Positions 1-12,386 of a stretch of DNA of 64,000 nucleotides are shown here, piece by piece. The position numbers and the translations under genes are program-made. A model generated the notes under the pieces. It saw only the letters and a program-made list of their open reading frames with translations. It had not been told where the DNA came from and ran no database searches. Numbering within the stretch: the stretch's first letter is position 1; each line of letters begins with the position of its first letter. Origin of the DNA: Omphiscola glabra (taxonomy: Eukaryota; Mollusca; Gastropoda; Lymnaeidae); the NCBI GenBank assembly GCA_964017045.1, contig OZ024807.1, positions 15,799,941-15,863,940 on the forward strand. The letters are read 5' to 3'.

Positions 1-242
1 AGACTCTAATGACAGGACTAGACTCTAATGACATGACTAGACTCTAATGACAGGACTAGACTCTAATGACAGGACTAGACTCTAATGACAGGACTAGACT
101 CTAATGACAGGACTAGACTCTAATGACAGGACTAGACTCTAATGACAGGACTAGACTCTAATGACAGGACTAGACTCTAATGACAGGACTAGACTCTAAT
201 GACAGGACTAGACTCTAATGACAGGACTAGACTCTAATGACA
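1..242. repeat. minisatellite, 19-bp unit
   Basis: About 12.7 nearly identical copies of agactctaatgacaggact, with one variant (gacatgact) in the second unit. Continues off the left edge. Confidence 0.97.
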
Positions 243-432
243 ATCGAATCGAATCATTTCTCAAGACGCCATTTTGTAACTTTTTTCGGGGTACAGACTA
301 TTAAGGGAAATAACAAATAATTTGACTTTATAATTTGACTTTATAATTAAACTTTAGATTTTTTTTGACAACGTTTTTTTTTTCCCTTAAGTAATTTGTG
401 TTCTTCAACATGTACCACCGTCTTGACGTATT

Positions 433-662
433 TTGATCTGGTGATGTGTTGATCTGATGGTATGTTGATCTGATGGTATGTTGATCTGATGGTATGTTGA
501 TCTGGTGGTATATTGAGCTGGTGGTATGTTGATCTGATGGTCTGTTGAACTGGTGGTATGTTGATCTGGTGGTATGTTGATCTGGTGGTATGTTGATCTG
601 GTGGTATGTTGATCTGATAGTATGTTGATCTGATGGTATGTTGATCTGATGGTATGTTGATA
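433..662. repeat. minisatellite, 16-bp unit
   Basis: About 14 copies of gatctgatggtatgtt with gat/ggt variants. The open frame on the minus strand is a product of the repeat. Confidence 0.95.
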
Positions 663-1537
663 TCTTGGACTTCCACCGCTAGTTAGTCAAGATGGGAGTT
701 AATTAGCGCTAACCCGAGATGTCTGTCATTGTCTCAATGACTGTTAATGACGGTGGTTTACGGCTAAGGTTGTCGCCGTAAATCACAACCCAAAGGGCGG
801 TAAGCGCTAATTACCGTCTTTGTACAACGGAGGTTACATGTCCTGACAACTTTAAGTTTACTTCGGCGTATCCACCTTCTGGGCGGATGTGGTCAATGCC
901 AGCGGCGCGTCTGTCCGTGAATCTCAGGAGGGGGATGCTAAATAAAAATATTGATATAAAAAATATAAATAATTTTAGTATGTGGTTTGGTAAGGGGTTA
1001 CATTAGCGTCAACATGTCTTCTCCGACGACATTCAAATATATAATTCTGTTTAGTGTAATATTTTTGGTGACAACCGCCCTTAGTCCACAACCTTGACAG
1101 TCCAGCAACGGACCTTCATCTCAGAGTAGTCTTAACACACTGACACTTCATGATGAAGGAAATATCTAATCTTTACTTTATCATTCACAATCGCCATCAT
1201 ACATCTGAAGTAAAAACAACAACAAAAATGTGTGTGGTCGACACATCTTCAAAAATTCTGAAGTAATATTGCAGCACGAAGTCTGACGTAACACAACATC
1301 AGCGAGTTTAAAGTAGCATTACATGACCAAGTCGAAAGTAAAATTACATCACCAAGTCTGAAGTAAAATAATGATCCCCCAATCAAGGATCCTATACATC
1401 TATGTAAATTATTATTGTTTTCATGCCTCACGAGTGTAATCTACGTCAGGGATCCTCAACCCATGGACCACTGCCTATTAGTAAAAGAGCTGCATGGGGA
1501 CACACGAGCCGTATACCGCACTTGATTCAAAGCTAAA

Positions 1538-1600
1538 ACACCCCACAAAACACCCCAAACACCCCACAAAACACCCCAAACACCCCACAAAACACCCCAC
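1538..1600. repeat. short A/C-rich tandem repeat, about 19 bp
   Basis: About three copies of caccccacaaaacacccca. Confidence 0.8.
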
Positions 1601-1993
1601 CCTCAGTGCATCAAAAAAATATTCCACACAATTGCTCACCTATGCCCAAAAAAAAAAAGATTGGGAACCGTTGGTGTGCGTGGTAGATTTAATTTCTTAC
1701 AAGTCGTAAAGTCAGAGACTCAGATGGGATTTGAACTAGCAACCCTCCGTTGGTAATCAACTCAGTATTTTTAATGACTTTAACTACAGCCATCATGGTC
1801 TTTACCGTGCTGATCTACTTCCAGCCCATCATAGATTTTATTACGTTTTACAGCTTGCAATGCTGAGTTTCTCCTACAACGCTGATGATCACAATGGCGA
1901 ATGTGGATAAATCTGTCGAAAATTAACTTCGTACAAAGTAATCGCGTCAAATATATCATACTAAAATAGTTCAGTATTTTCCGTTGTAACAGC

Positions 1994-2101
1994 GTTGTAT
2001 GAATGTAGAGTTGAGACATCGTTGTATTAATGTTGAGTTGAGACATCGTTGTATGAATGTTGAGTTGAGACATCGTTGCATGAATGTAGAGTTGAGACAT
2101 C
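1994..2101. repeat. minisatellite, 27-bp unit
   Basis: Four copies; the unit begins gttgtatgaatgttgagttg and ends agacatc. Confidence 0.95.
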
Positions 2102-2252
2102 GGATTAGAAATTTTATGTCGGAGTCTGGGTGCATTTTTAAAACTTTCTAATAATACAAGTCATTAGTTGGTCTTTTCCCCCATTTTATTTAACTTAGCT
2201 TAAGTCGGGGTTGTTTGTTTGTTTGAGTGTCGAGTTTGAGCCAATATTTCCT

Positions 2253-2445
2253 TAATGTTCCTGACATCCTAGCAAGCTCAACTTTTATAATGTTCCTGAC
2301 ATCCTAGCATGTTCCTGACATCCTAGCAAGCTCAACTTTTCTAATGTTCCTGACATCCTAGCAAGCTCAACTTTTCTAATGTTCCTGACATCCTAGCAAG
2401 CTCAACTTTTCTAATGTTCCTGACATCCTAGCAAGCTCCACTTTT
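2253..2445. repeat. minisatellite, 35-bp unit
   Basis: Five full copies of a unit beginning atgttcctgacatcctagca, plus one truncated copy near 2306. Confidence 0.93.
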
Positions 2446-2585
2446 CAACATAGCTTTCTCTTGAGGTACGATTCAATTAGGCAGGTTTTGACCGACCGAG
2501 ATTACCCTCTCCTCTAAACATTACCCTCAATAAAACATTTAAAAATCACTGCATCCAATTGATTGATGGGATATTTATATCGCGC

Positions 2586-2809
2586 TGGTATCCATGCTAC
2601 TTTAGCATGCTCACTTCTGGTATCCATGCTACTTTAGCATGCTCACTGCTGGTATCCATGCTACTTTAGCATGCTCACTGCTGGTATCCATCCTACTTTA
2701 GCGTGCTCACTGCTGGTATCCATGCTACTTTAGCATGCTCACTGCTGGTATCCATGATACTTTAGCATGCTCACTGCTGGTATCCATGCTACTTTAGCGT
2801 GCTCACTGC
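2586..2809. repeat. minisatellite, 32-bp unit
   Basis: Exactly seven copies of a unit beginning tggtatccatgctactttag. It contains the palindrome agcatgct. Confidence 0.95.
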
Positions 2810-3067
2810 GCTCTGGTTTTCTTAAACCTATTTGAACAAAAAAGTCTTTAAACGTTTCTTAAATGATTTTTTTTATCCTTTTCAATACCCTTTAAATTTT
2901 GAGAAAAACAATGAAATTTTGCATCTAACAAACGCATCCAATAAAAGAGTGAATCTTTGGAACAAAATCGTTGCATGTTCAGAATGCGTAGATGCGTCTA
3001 CCCTGTAGGAGCTGTTGAATCATATGCCTTCTGTGTTATCAGAGTATCAGAGCTCGCTTGCCAGAAT

Positions 3068-3233
3068 GGCCAACTTCAGACCTAGCCTGCTACAATGGCC
3101 AACTGCTGTAATGGCCAACTTCAGACCTAGCCTGCTGCAATGGCCAACATCAGACATAGCCTGCTGCATTGGCCAACTTCAGACCTAGCCTGCTGCAATG
3201 GCCAACATCAGACCTAGCCTGCTGCAATGGCAG
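3068..3233. repeat. minisatellite, 29-bp unit
   Basis: About six copies of a unit beginning atggccaacatcagacctag, one of them truncated. Confidence 0.93.
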
Positions 3234-3729
3234 GTAACAAAAAAAAACAGTTATCTGTTTAAAAGAGTATACTTGAACTGGGAATGAAGTACAATTGTTT
3301 GCATTCTTAAGTGACTACAAAAAACAATCTCAACAAATGTTTACCCCTTCTAAACGTCCCTACATTCGCAGAACCCTGACATTTTGGCGCGTGTACTCAG
3401 ATGTTCCCATGTACCCAGAATCCGGCCCTTGTTCACAGCTACAGCTTCATGCTGTACCACGTTTCCGGCCTTCTCAAACAGCGCCTTAAATACATCTGAC
3501 ATGCGGCAGAATCCATTGACAGCCTACATTGAAACTCTACAATTGAAACTTTGGATGAATGTAGGACAACATTTTCACAAGTGGGGCGGATTTCAGCACG
3601 TCATTCACTAGGCATGTGTATCATGGGGCAATCGTCTCACTTCTGGTTAGCGAAGTCCCGTTACAATGATTATAACGGTATTAAAAAAAAACGTATATTT
3701 CAAGATATCCGAAAATATAATGCTTGTAC

Positions 3730-4033
3730 TGACTGGCTGCCCCATGGTGATACTGACTGATTGATGGTAATGACTAACTGATGGTACTGATTGACTGATG
3801 GTACTGACTGGCTGATGGTACTGACTGACTGATGGTGCTGATTGACTGATGATGCTGACTGACTGATGATACTGACTGAGTGATGGTGCTGACTGACTGA
3901 TGGTACTGACTGGTTGATAGTACTGACTGACTGATGGTACTGATCGGCTGATGGTACTGATCGGCTGATGGTACTGACAGACTGATGGTACTGACTGACT
4001 GATGGTACTGATTGACTGATGGTACTGACTGAC
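3730..4033. repeat. minisatellite, 17-bp unit
   Basis: About 18 copies of ctgactgactgatggta with many variants. Confidence 0.93.
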
Positions 4034-4199
4034 GAACTTGGCATAAAGATTGCAACGAGATTCTGTCGAATTTGAGACACCAGATATAACAGTTCAGAGA
4101 AACATGTTTCAGACACTTCGATAATTCCGTATTCAGATATTGCATTTTTTCATCACTCACAAGCTGTCTCGTTGTTTGGGTTTGCACTTTACTCTTATC

Positions 4200-4510
4200 T
4201 CTTCTATATATTTTGCTTCTGGTGTGTCCTGCTTCCTTGTCACAGCCGTCCCAACCCTTAATCAACGCTTTTTTTTTAAAAGTACAATAGTGGGGGAAAA
4301 AAAGAAGCTGTCGAGCTGCGTGACGTCATGCGTGACGGTTGAACTCAGGTAAAAATGGTGCATTTTTTTACGCATGCGACAATCATATGAATGAATAAAG
4401 AACCACTGGTATGGTGAAGGGCTCTCTGTAGGCCTATTGTTCATATAAAATGAGAAGTTAACTCGTTTTTTAAACACTTGGACCCACCGGGTATTTTCTA
4501 AAAAAAATCC
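4200..4510 (+). repeat. dispersed repeat family A, copy 1
   Basis: Shares with 20580-20820, in the same order: tgcttctggtgtgtc, ttgcttcc, tgggaaaaaaag, gctgtc, gttgaactcagg, agaagttaact and the ggacc-accgg-tattt block. No coding capacity; class unknown. Confidence 0.6.
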
Positions 4511-4847
4511 GGACCCAGTGTAAAAAAACAAACAACTGCACCAGAGGTCAAGGTCGAGCCAAGGATACTGGTAGCACATCGTGTTTTGTGGGGGGGGGGG
4601 GGGGAAACTGCTGGCTATTCTACCGGACATCAGATATAGAATAGTTTTAGAGAATTGTAACGGCCAAGACTGTTGAAATCATTTCTCTCCTAGTCTGTGT
4701 TGGACAAACGTATTCTAAACATAATCTTATACTCAATCAATCACGGTGCCATGAAGACTTGCATCGGAAATGATATGAACATTGCCCTGGACACGAAGTT
4801 CAATTGAAGATAACAGATAGGTTCAAATAAGCCTTACTTGACACCGG

Positions 4848-5072
4848 GCATCCACACTTTACACCACCATCCTCACTTTACACAATCATCCCAATTTTAC
4901 ACCATCATACCCACTTTACACCACCATGCCCACTTTACCCGGGTATCCCACTTTACACCACCATCCTCACTTTACATCACCATCCTCACTTTACATCACC
5001 ATCCCCACTTTACACAACCATCCACACTTTACACCACCATCCTCACTTTACACCACCACACCCACTTTACAA
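4848..5072. repeat. minisatellite, 19-bp unit
   Basis: About 12 degenerate copies of acaccaccatcctcacttt. Confidence 0.92.
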
Positions 5073-5584
5073 CGTGGTCCCCGATTTGCACGGATCATTT
5101 GTTCACTGTGCACATGCACTATTTAAATCATTGCATAATAGAAGATATCTCATTTCAGCAATTCAGTTATCAATAGTGAAGATTTTAGAAAATAAGTGGT
5201 TTTGGAAATTACCCCCCGCACCACCTGGAGTGTGCAACTTTGACCCAGGCTATACGTTTTGATTTGGGTCACCATAAAACAAATCTTGGTGACTTTGAGG
5301 GCGCTGTGATACCAGCAAGTTTGGCAACCATTGTCTTTCACGTAAATAGAAATATATATAAAAGAATTGTACTCACGTAACTTGCAACCTCTCAGCTAAT
5401 TCCTAAGCTGTATCCAGAAATCCGTTTTGTTATTCGAAGGCACAAACTCCTTGTTCTGTTTCAAAGTATTGTCCACCAAAGTGCCACTCGCGCATGAGAA
5501 CTAAAGCATCCACGAACTCAGATCCACGGATTTCGCTGGATGACACGTTATTTCTGAAAATACGTTAAACGAGACATTTTAAAC

Positions 5585-5762
5585 CAGCGGTTCTCAACGA
5601 TTCCTTTGGGTGTCGAACGACTCTTACACAGCGGTCGTCTAAGGCCTTCGGAAAACTTATATTTATAAAGTACCAATGAAAAGCTATATTATAGTTGGGG
5701 GTCACCCAAACACGAGGAACTGTATTTAAGAATCGCGGTATTGGGAAGGTTGAGAACCACTG
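5585..5762 (-). mobile_element. SPIN-like hAT MITE, diverged
   Basis: Ends cagcggttctcaac and gttgagaaccactg. The internal blocks tttgggtgtcgaacgac, ggggtcaccca and gaggaactgtattta are recognisable. Part of the left sub-terminal region is deleted, and no clean target duplication is left. Confidence 0.75.
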
Positions 5763-6120
5763 TTTTCGGATGAATACAATTACGCGAATATAATTGATAC
5801 GTCTGTGTTCGATTACCAGACGGTCCAAAGGATTGCATAGCGAAGAACAAAGCTTCAAAAATATGTTCGATAATTGTCGTCTGCTGGAGGACGATGTGCT
5901 TCTTCAGGTAACTCGTTTTGTGTCATGCCCGTGTAAGAATCTAGGGGGTTTAAAAAAATAACGTTCTGTTGTGGGATAATGACAAGGAATGAAACGCTAA
6001 CATAAAGGTTTAATTTAACGTCTAAGGTAATAATTTTAAAGCAGGTGGACGATTTTTAGAGAGAAGCGTGCAGTTAAATTATGAGATGTAAAAGGAGGGT
6101 GGGGGTGAAATAAAATAGAA

Positions 6121-6320
6121 CATCGGTTCTCAACCTGTGGGTCGCGACCCCTTTGAAAGTCGAACGACTCTTTCCCAGGGATTGCCTAAGACCATCTGAA
6201 AACATATACACTCCAGTTATGAAGTAGCAACGAAAATAATTTTGTGATGGGGGGGGGGGGCGCCACAACATGAGGAACTGTGTTAAGGGGTCGCGGCATT
6301 ATGAAGATTGAGAGCCACTG
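6121..6320 (-). mobile_element. SPIN-like hAT MITE
   Basis: Left end catcggttctcaacctgtgg followed by gtcgcgaccccttt; right end attgagagccactg. AAAATAGA occurs at 6112-6119 and 6321-6328, an 8-bp direct repeat with one extra base (6120) at the left edge. The interior is interrupted by a poly-G run (6249-6260). Confidence 0.8.
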
Positions 6321-6962
6321 AAAATAGAGGAGCGAAGGAAGGGAAAACACTTTGATGGGGTTAATTTAGTTGGAATAAAAATGATGTGCTTAGATACAAG
6401 AATAGCTTTTTAAATGGCTCTTAAAGATAGAAACATGATTTGCTTGTGCCGTTGTCACCCACTTGAATCCAACATTGAGTTGTTTGAGTGTGGGGAGGGG
6501 GGGGGGTATTTCATTGGTTACAGGTGATCAGAACACCTTCATCAAAATCGGCTAAATCGTCGACATTTAAAATATGTGTATATAAATCCCACCCCTCTTC
6601 TTTTTTCTTATAAGCAGCCGTACATAGCTGTACGTTAATAAGTCAATTGTAGCATTTCATTCAAACATAGACTGAAAAAAAAAAGTATTTAAATAACTTA
6701 ATTCAACTCGTGAAATCTTAACTTGAGGCTAACGCCAAGTGTTCTCACAATAGGCGATACGAGATCAAAATTAAAGCAAGTGTTGATTTCTGACATGGTC
6801 TCAACAAATGGTGACACACACACACACATTCTTACACATCCTTGATCCAGCACACGAAACATGCGTACGAAGAACCCCTGAAATTATTTTTCTTTAGCGT
6901 AACATCGGATGCGAATGAGAGGAAAACAATGATGTACCATTTGTTAATGAATGCGTCTATAT

Positions 6963-7119
6963 CAGCGGCTCTCAACCTGTGGGTCGCCTAAGACCATCTG
7001 AAAACACAAATACTCTACAGATATGAAGTGGCAACGACAATAATTTTGTGGTTGGGGTCGTCATAAACATGAGGAACTGTATTAAATGGTCGCAGCATTA
7101 GGAAGGTTGAGAACCACTG
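6963..7119 (-). mobile_element. SPIN-like hAT MITE, internally deleted
   Basis: Ends cagcggctctcaacctgtgg and ggttgagaaccactg. The block between gggtcg and cctaagaccatctgaaaaca is shortened, giving 157 bp. Flanks GTCTATAT and GTCTCTAT agree at 6 of 8 positions, consistent with a decayed target duplication. Confidence 0.78.
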
Positions 7120-8103
7120 GTCTCTATCTTCCTACGGGCATCTAAAATTTCCTTAAAATGCTTTATGTACTTAATTAAATTATGTTTTGTAAACTTATTC
7201 AATTATTCACCTGCGCACACTACACACACCTGATTCAGGATATACCTCTACCTAAAAATGATAGTCTTATAACACGGGCACACCGCGAGCACTTTCTGTC
7301 ATGTAAATATCCATGCAATAATCCATGTAATGATCCATGTAAAGATCCATGAAATGATTATGCACTACGCCATAAGAAAACAACAGGAGCGCTTCTACAC
7401 GACAAAATGCCCCGGACGACTTCACAGCCGGATCGTTGATGTCACCACCGCCCCGTAGTACAACTGCTCACTATGACCACACTCCACTCCGTGAGGCCAT
7501 CAATCAATCCCTCCCCCATCACCACCCCTCTCCCCGGCCTTTCCTTCCACCAACCCTATTTCACAGGGGCCTGGGCTCGGCTCTCGTACTCAGCCAGGCC
7601 CGTATAGTGATAACGACGGCTTGGGGGACAGCCAGCACGGCCGAGGGGAGAGCAGGGGGGGAGGGGGCTTTTTAATACACAACGACTCCCGAATTTGTTG
7701 CCCTCGGGTTTACGGTCGCGAAACGTAAAACACCATGCGCGGTTCATTAGCAAGTTGTGTCTCCGTCGATTTGAACAGCATTGAAAGAAACGAAACGTCT
7801 TGGCGTATGCATATATGCAAAAGCTTTTAAATAAACCCTTAAATTGCTTAATTCAACATACATTATTTAAGCAGTGTTTTAGGTATTGTATCCCATCATG
7901 AAGCATTTAAATGCGGCCATGTATTGTACTCAGAATATTTCATAATAGACGAACAATGCACTCGCCCCATCGCCACCCTCAAGTTTTTGCTCACCTTTAA
8001 ACATCATCAACTGGTTCCTTAAACGTTGCCGGATCAACTCATCCCCTCCCCCCCCCCCCAACTCCCGTTTTTAATATTCGATTAATGTGAAACATTTATG
8101 TCA

Positions 8104-8358
8104 GAATATTCATCATCGTCATCATATCCTTTAGTCCTTGGACCGTTGGGGCGCCACAGATGACATGAAAACTTTCCTTCTCCATTCCTCTCTGTCTTCT
8201 GTAGCATCGCCTAGTTTTAATCCCGTCAACTCTTTGATGTTAGCTTCCCATCTTTTTCTCTGTCTTCCCCTTCTTCTTCCTCCTCTAGTTGTGCCCTGCA
8301 CAATTTCTTTGATATTACATTTCCGCAAAATATTATGGTAGTCTAATAAACACCTCAT
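8104..8358 (-). mobile_element. 3' end fragment of the same non-LTR retrotransposon family
   Basis: Closely matches 29320-29530: same order of gtccttggaccgttggggcg, cacagatgacatgaaaact and catcgcctagttttaat. The minus frame encodes RGGRRRGRQRKRWE...LTGL...DREEWRR, the usual C-terminus of such reverse transcriptases. It is truncated upstream of about 8320, with an ATG-type tail near 8104-8125. Confidence 0.72.
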
Positions 8359-10587
8359 TTACACAAAGTTTCTCGTATTTATCCTTTACAAAATGCTATA
8401 CAGCGCAATAGGGGAGTGGGCAAAACATGCCTATAAGTAGCGCGCTTTAAAAGAATCCCAATTAATCTTCACCGCTCCCCCTCCTCAGGTTCGCAAACGC
8501 ACATTTTTTCAACGCCCCTGAACTATATTAATATTCTAATGACCCACCCGTTCTTACACCACAGATTTATTTCAACAACTATTTCGGAAAAGAAAAAAAA
8601 AAAAGAAATATTACGCAACAAACGCATTTGTGATCAAATTTTTTTTTAAAAAGAATCTCATTTAGCGCAGATATCGGGAGTTTTTATATTGTGAACTCGG
8701 TGTCGTCTTATGTCCTTCATCTTCCCCTTGAAAAACAGGAAGAAACAGATTTTTTGGGGGGGGGGGGTGGGGGGGGGTGTGGTTCAGTGGCGGGGCTGAA
8801 AATTCGATAGAACATGTTGTCGTCGGCAGCGAGTCTATTTGCCAACTTTCAGCTCGGTAGGTTGACAGGAAGTGGGTCAATTAGCCGCCGGAGGATTTTG
8901 CCAGCAAGCCCCGAACAAAATCGAATTTGATGTAATAGATTTGAAAAGATCATAAATACTTTTATTCATTTTAAAGAGTGGACCATTTAAAAAAAAAAAA
9001 AACTTCTTGTGGCCCTCAGCTGCAAAACGTTTTTCTTTCTGTCTTTCCTGCTCAAGGTTTGGGAACGGCTGATACTGAGCTTTGATAAAACAAATAATTG
9101 GTACACAATGGTATGAGCAACTAATTATTATTATGATTTTAATTCTTTCATTCTTGGTTTCTTTTTTTTGTGTGGGGGAGGGGGGTGAAAGGGGGGGGGG
9201 GACAAAAAGAAGTGAGGAGGTGGATGTCTGAATGCTGTTTGCACCACACTTCATCTTCCAGGCCCATGAATGTATCATTACCTGTCCAAGACCGCATTTC
9301 ATCATCATTCAGGTCTTTGTTGACCTTTCCTTTATTTTAATAGGATTTGAAACAAAAAATAATTCATTGGTATTATGATCAATAAAAGACACTTTTTTTC
9401 TAATGTGATTTTTATCCATCAGCTCAGTGAGACACACAATGAACATATCGTGAGTAATATGTGGTGACAATTTTCGACGGGTCTAAGAATTACGGTGTAG
9501 TCGTTACTGAACGGAAGAGAACAAAATGACCACCGGGAGAGATTGTGCAACTGGTTGCGTGGTGGAATAGCGAAACTACTTTTTATGTCCGCTTATCTAA
9601 TATACCCTGAGGACCATTGCAGTGTGCGGGCACGTGTGTATGTGAGTATATGTGAGTGAGGATGTGTGTCTTTGCTACCGTACAATCCTTGCTAACGTGC
9701 AATCCTTGCTGCCGTACTACCCTTGCTATACCATCAGGCAATATACTTTGCTATATTACAAGCTTCTCAATGGCAGACTTGACTACCTTCACCATTAAAA
9801 TAAAACCCCTTTGAGTGTTCCAAGCTTTTCTCCACTTCCCTTGTAACGCGCTGCGACTACCACCCCAAAATCCCATTGACTCCAACCCATGGCTCCCTTA
9901 CTCCTGTCCCCCCCTCCCCCGACAACGTGTTTGAGTCAGTGATGTAACCAACTGCTGTGACCTAATTCCGATTGATGGCCCAGAATTCTCTGTGTTGACA
10001 GTTCAAAGATTAAAAGATTTTTTTCCAGCTGCACAGGACGGAGGTCAATGAGCCCAGACCCCCACACCGAGCGATTCGTTACAATCCGAGGACGAACGGG
10101 GTGGCCGAGAGGAGCTGGAGGGACCGTGGCAACGAGGCTTGACGGAGACTCTAAAAGTTTGGCAACATGCTTTTGTCTACACGTTGCTTCATTATTTTTT
10201 TATTTTTTTAAAGAAATGAATTCAAGTTACAAACTCTTCATCTCATTACACGATGATAGCAGCGTTTTAATCAGAAAATTTCTTCCGGTGGGAGGTTGAT
10301 GCTCCGAGTGGGCAGTACCAGTAGCGTAGGAACGGGGGACGGGTGCGATGAAGGAGGGGTACTGCACTCTCGCGGGAGAGATGCCAGAAAGAAACATTGA
10401 ATAATATATTTTTTTTTCCAAATGGCACTAAACTTATAACAACGTCTGCCCAATCGCGGCTCTGCTTTGAGACCATGACGTCACGTAGGAATGCTTGTCA
10501 CAGACAACTAAAATTTTAAATGAACGGATATGACATTGGTCAAACATATTCCTTTTCTATATTATTTGGTATGTATTAAAAAAAAAA
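8359..10587. other. non-coding stretch, homopolymer-rich
   Basis: No gene seen. Poly-G runs near 8756-8780 and 9178-9201, and poly-A/T runs. The short open frames have no recognisable domain. Confidence 0.45.
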
Positions 10588-10884
10588 TGACGATTGCTGT
10601 ATGACGATTGCTGTATGACGATTGCTGTATGACGATTGCTGTATGACGATTGCTGTATGACGATTGCTGTATGACGATTGCTGTATGACGATTGCTGTAT
10701 GACGATTGCTGTATGACGATTGCTGTCTGACGATTGCTGTATGACGATTGCTGTATGACGATTGCTGTATGACGATTGCTGTATGACGATTGCTGTTTGA
10801 CGATTGCTGTATGACGATTGCTGTATGCCGATTGCTGTATGACGATTGCTGTATGACGATTGCTGTTTGACGATTGCTGTATGA
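10588..10884. repeat. minisatellite, 14-bp unit
   Basis: About 21 copies of tgacgattgctgta, nearly perfect; a few units carry single changes (tgctgtctg, tgctgtttg, atgccg). Confidence 0.97.
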
Positions 10885-11407
10885 CTCCTACACTTGTGTA
10901 ATGACTCCAGACATTATTTATGACATTTTTTTAAAAATGTCCCCCATTAACCCCCTTCTCTGCCTCGATCCGTATTACGCCCCCCATCCCCCAATTTTTT
11001 TTCTCCTCTTCTTTAAAAAACACAGTACAAACCAAACCCATGGCGCCCCATCCAACGATTTCTCCAAAAGACAACGAGGCGAGGCCTCCCCTGGAACAAA
11101 ATATGTGATCTCATTATCTGTTCAATCTTCCCTTTTTTTCTGCTTTAAAGAAATATTTGAGAATGATTCTTCTTCTGACCAGTGATCAATAAATATGATG
11201 TTTTTAGTTGAAGTCTTGACCAGTAAAGAGGGTGGAGTTGAGGAGAATATTGTCTGGTCAGAAGCAGGGGGTAGAGTCTGCGAGTCTTTTGGACGAGAAG
11301 TGCATGAACATCAAATCTGACCTTAGTAGCCAGCAGTAGGAAACAGTCATGAACAAAAATTTTTCTTGAGTAGCCAGTTGTAAGAAACATAACCTTTTTG
11401 AAAAACT

Positions 11408-11540
11408 ATGCATTGCCTTTTTAATACTTATAGATTACCTTTTCAATAGTCAGGCGTTACTTTTTCACTACCTATGTATTACCTTTTCAATAAATATGCA
11501 TTACCTTTTCAATAACAATGCATTACCTTTTCAAACAGCT
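11408..11540. repeat. degenerate tandem repeat around cattaccttttcaata
   Basis: Five to six irregular copies of the core attaccttttcaata. Confidence 0.75.
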
Positions 11541-11589
11541 ACTATTTAAACGCATAATATCTCTGCTTTGATATTTTACTAACAGAGTA

Positions 11590-12010
11590 CTTCAGATAAC
11601 ATCTCAGCACTCTCATAACAGTAGTTGAAAGATTTCAGATAACATCTCAGCACACTCATAACAGACGTTGAAAGACTCTAGATAACATCTCAGCACACTC
11701 ATAACAGACGTTGAAAGATTTCAGATAACATCTCAGCACTCTCATAACAGTAGTTGAAAGATTTCAGATAACATCTCAGCATACCCATAACAGGCGTTGA
11801 AAGATTTCAGATAACATCTCAGCACACTCATAACAGACGTTGAAAGATTTCAGATAACATCTCAGCACTCTCATAACAGAAGTTGAAAGATTTCAGATAA
11901 CATCTCAGCACTGTCATAACAGACGTTGAAAGATTTCAGATAACATCTCAGCACACTCATAACAGACGTTGAAAGATTTCAGATAACATCTCAGCACTCT
12001 CATAACAGGA
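11590..12010. repeat. minisatellite, 43-bp unit
   Basis: Nearly ten copies of a unit beginning gatttcagataacatctcag and ending acgttgaaa. Confidence 0.95.
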
Positions 12011-12067
12011 GCAGTAAAAATAGAAACAGAGCTAATTCCATGTCAAAGGGATGCCAGCCGATGGTTT

Positions 12068-12131
12068 CAGGGGAGCCACCGACAGTTCGAGGGGAGCCAC
12101 CCATAGTTCGAGGGGAGCCACCCATAGTCTG
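12068..12131. repeat. short minisatellite, 21-bp unit
   Basis: Three copies of ggggagccacccatagttcg plus one base. Confidence 0.9.
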
Positions 12132-12339
12132 GCACGATGACAAAAGACCTCGAGGAAAACTCTGGAAACTGCCACTTGCCAGCATGCGGGGCGCGCTCAT
12201 CCGAAAACGTGCCCCCCCCCCTTTCTAAAAAAAAAAGACTTTGTCTTCTTCGCTTGTGCGGGCATTTCTTGCAGAAGTCTGGCCAATCCTTTCGTGGTTT
12301 ATTTTTTTCTTCCTTTTTTTCTTTCTTTTTGTTAGTTTT

Positions 12340-12386
12340 TGGAGCGGGGTGGGGTTGGGGTTGGGGGGTGGGGGGTGGGGGGTGGG
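12340..12386 (+). other. G-quadruplex-prone run
   Basis: At least seven G-runs of three to six separated by one or two bases (ggggt, gggttgggg, ggggggtgggg). A second such cluster lies at 35881-35907. Confidence 0.8.

Larger units (their letters stand above)
243..1993. other. non-coding stretch around the first arrays
   Basis: Apart from the 16-bp array and the A/C-rich repeat no gene is seen. A hAT-like end (cagggatcctcaacccatgg) sits at 1447. A B-box-like segment in 1710-1770 (gggatttgaacta on the plus strand) could be a tRNA-derived SINE relic. Confidence 0.4.
5073..8103. other. non-coding stretch holding three SPIN-like copies
   Basis: No gene seen. It holds SPIN-like copies at 5585, 6121 and 6963, a short CA tract near 6813, and a loose 15-bp atgatccatgtaa repeat at 7296-7355. 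Confidence 0.5.

Noticed and set aside
1710..1770. tRNA gene
   Set aside because: Only a B-box-like stretch is visible; no A box, acceptor stem or anticodon arm can be built.
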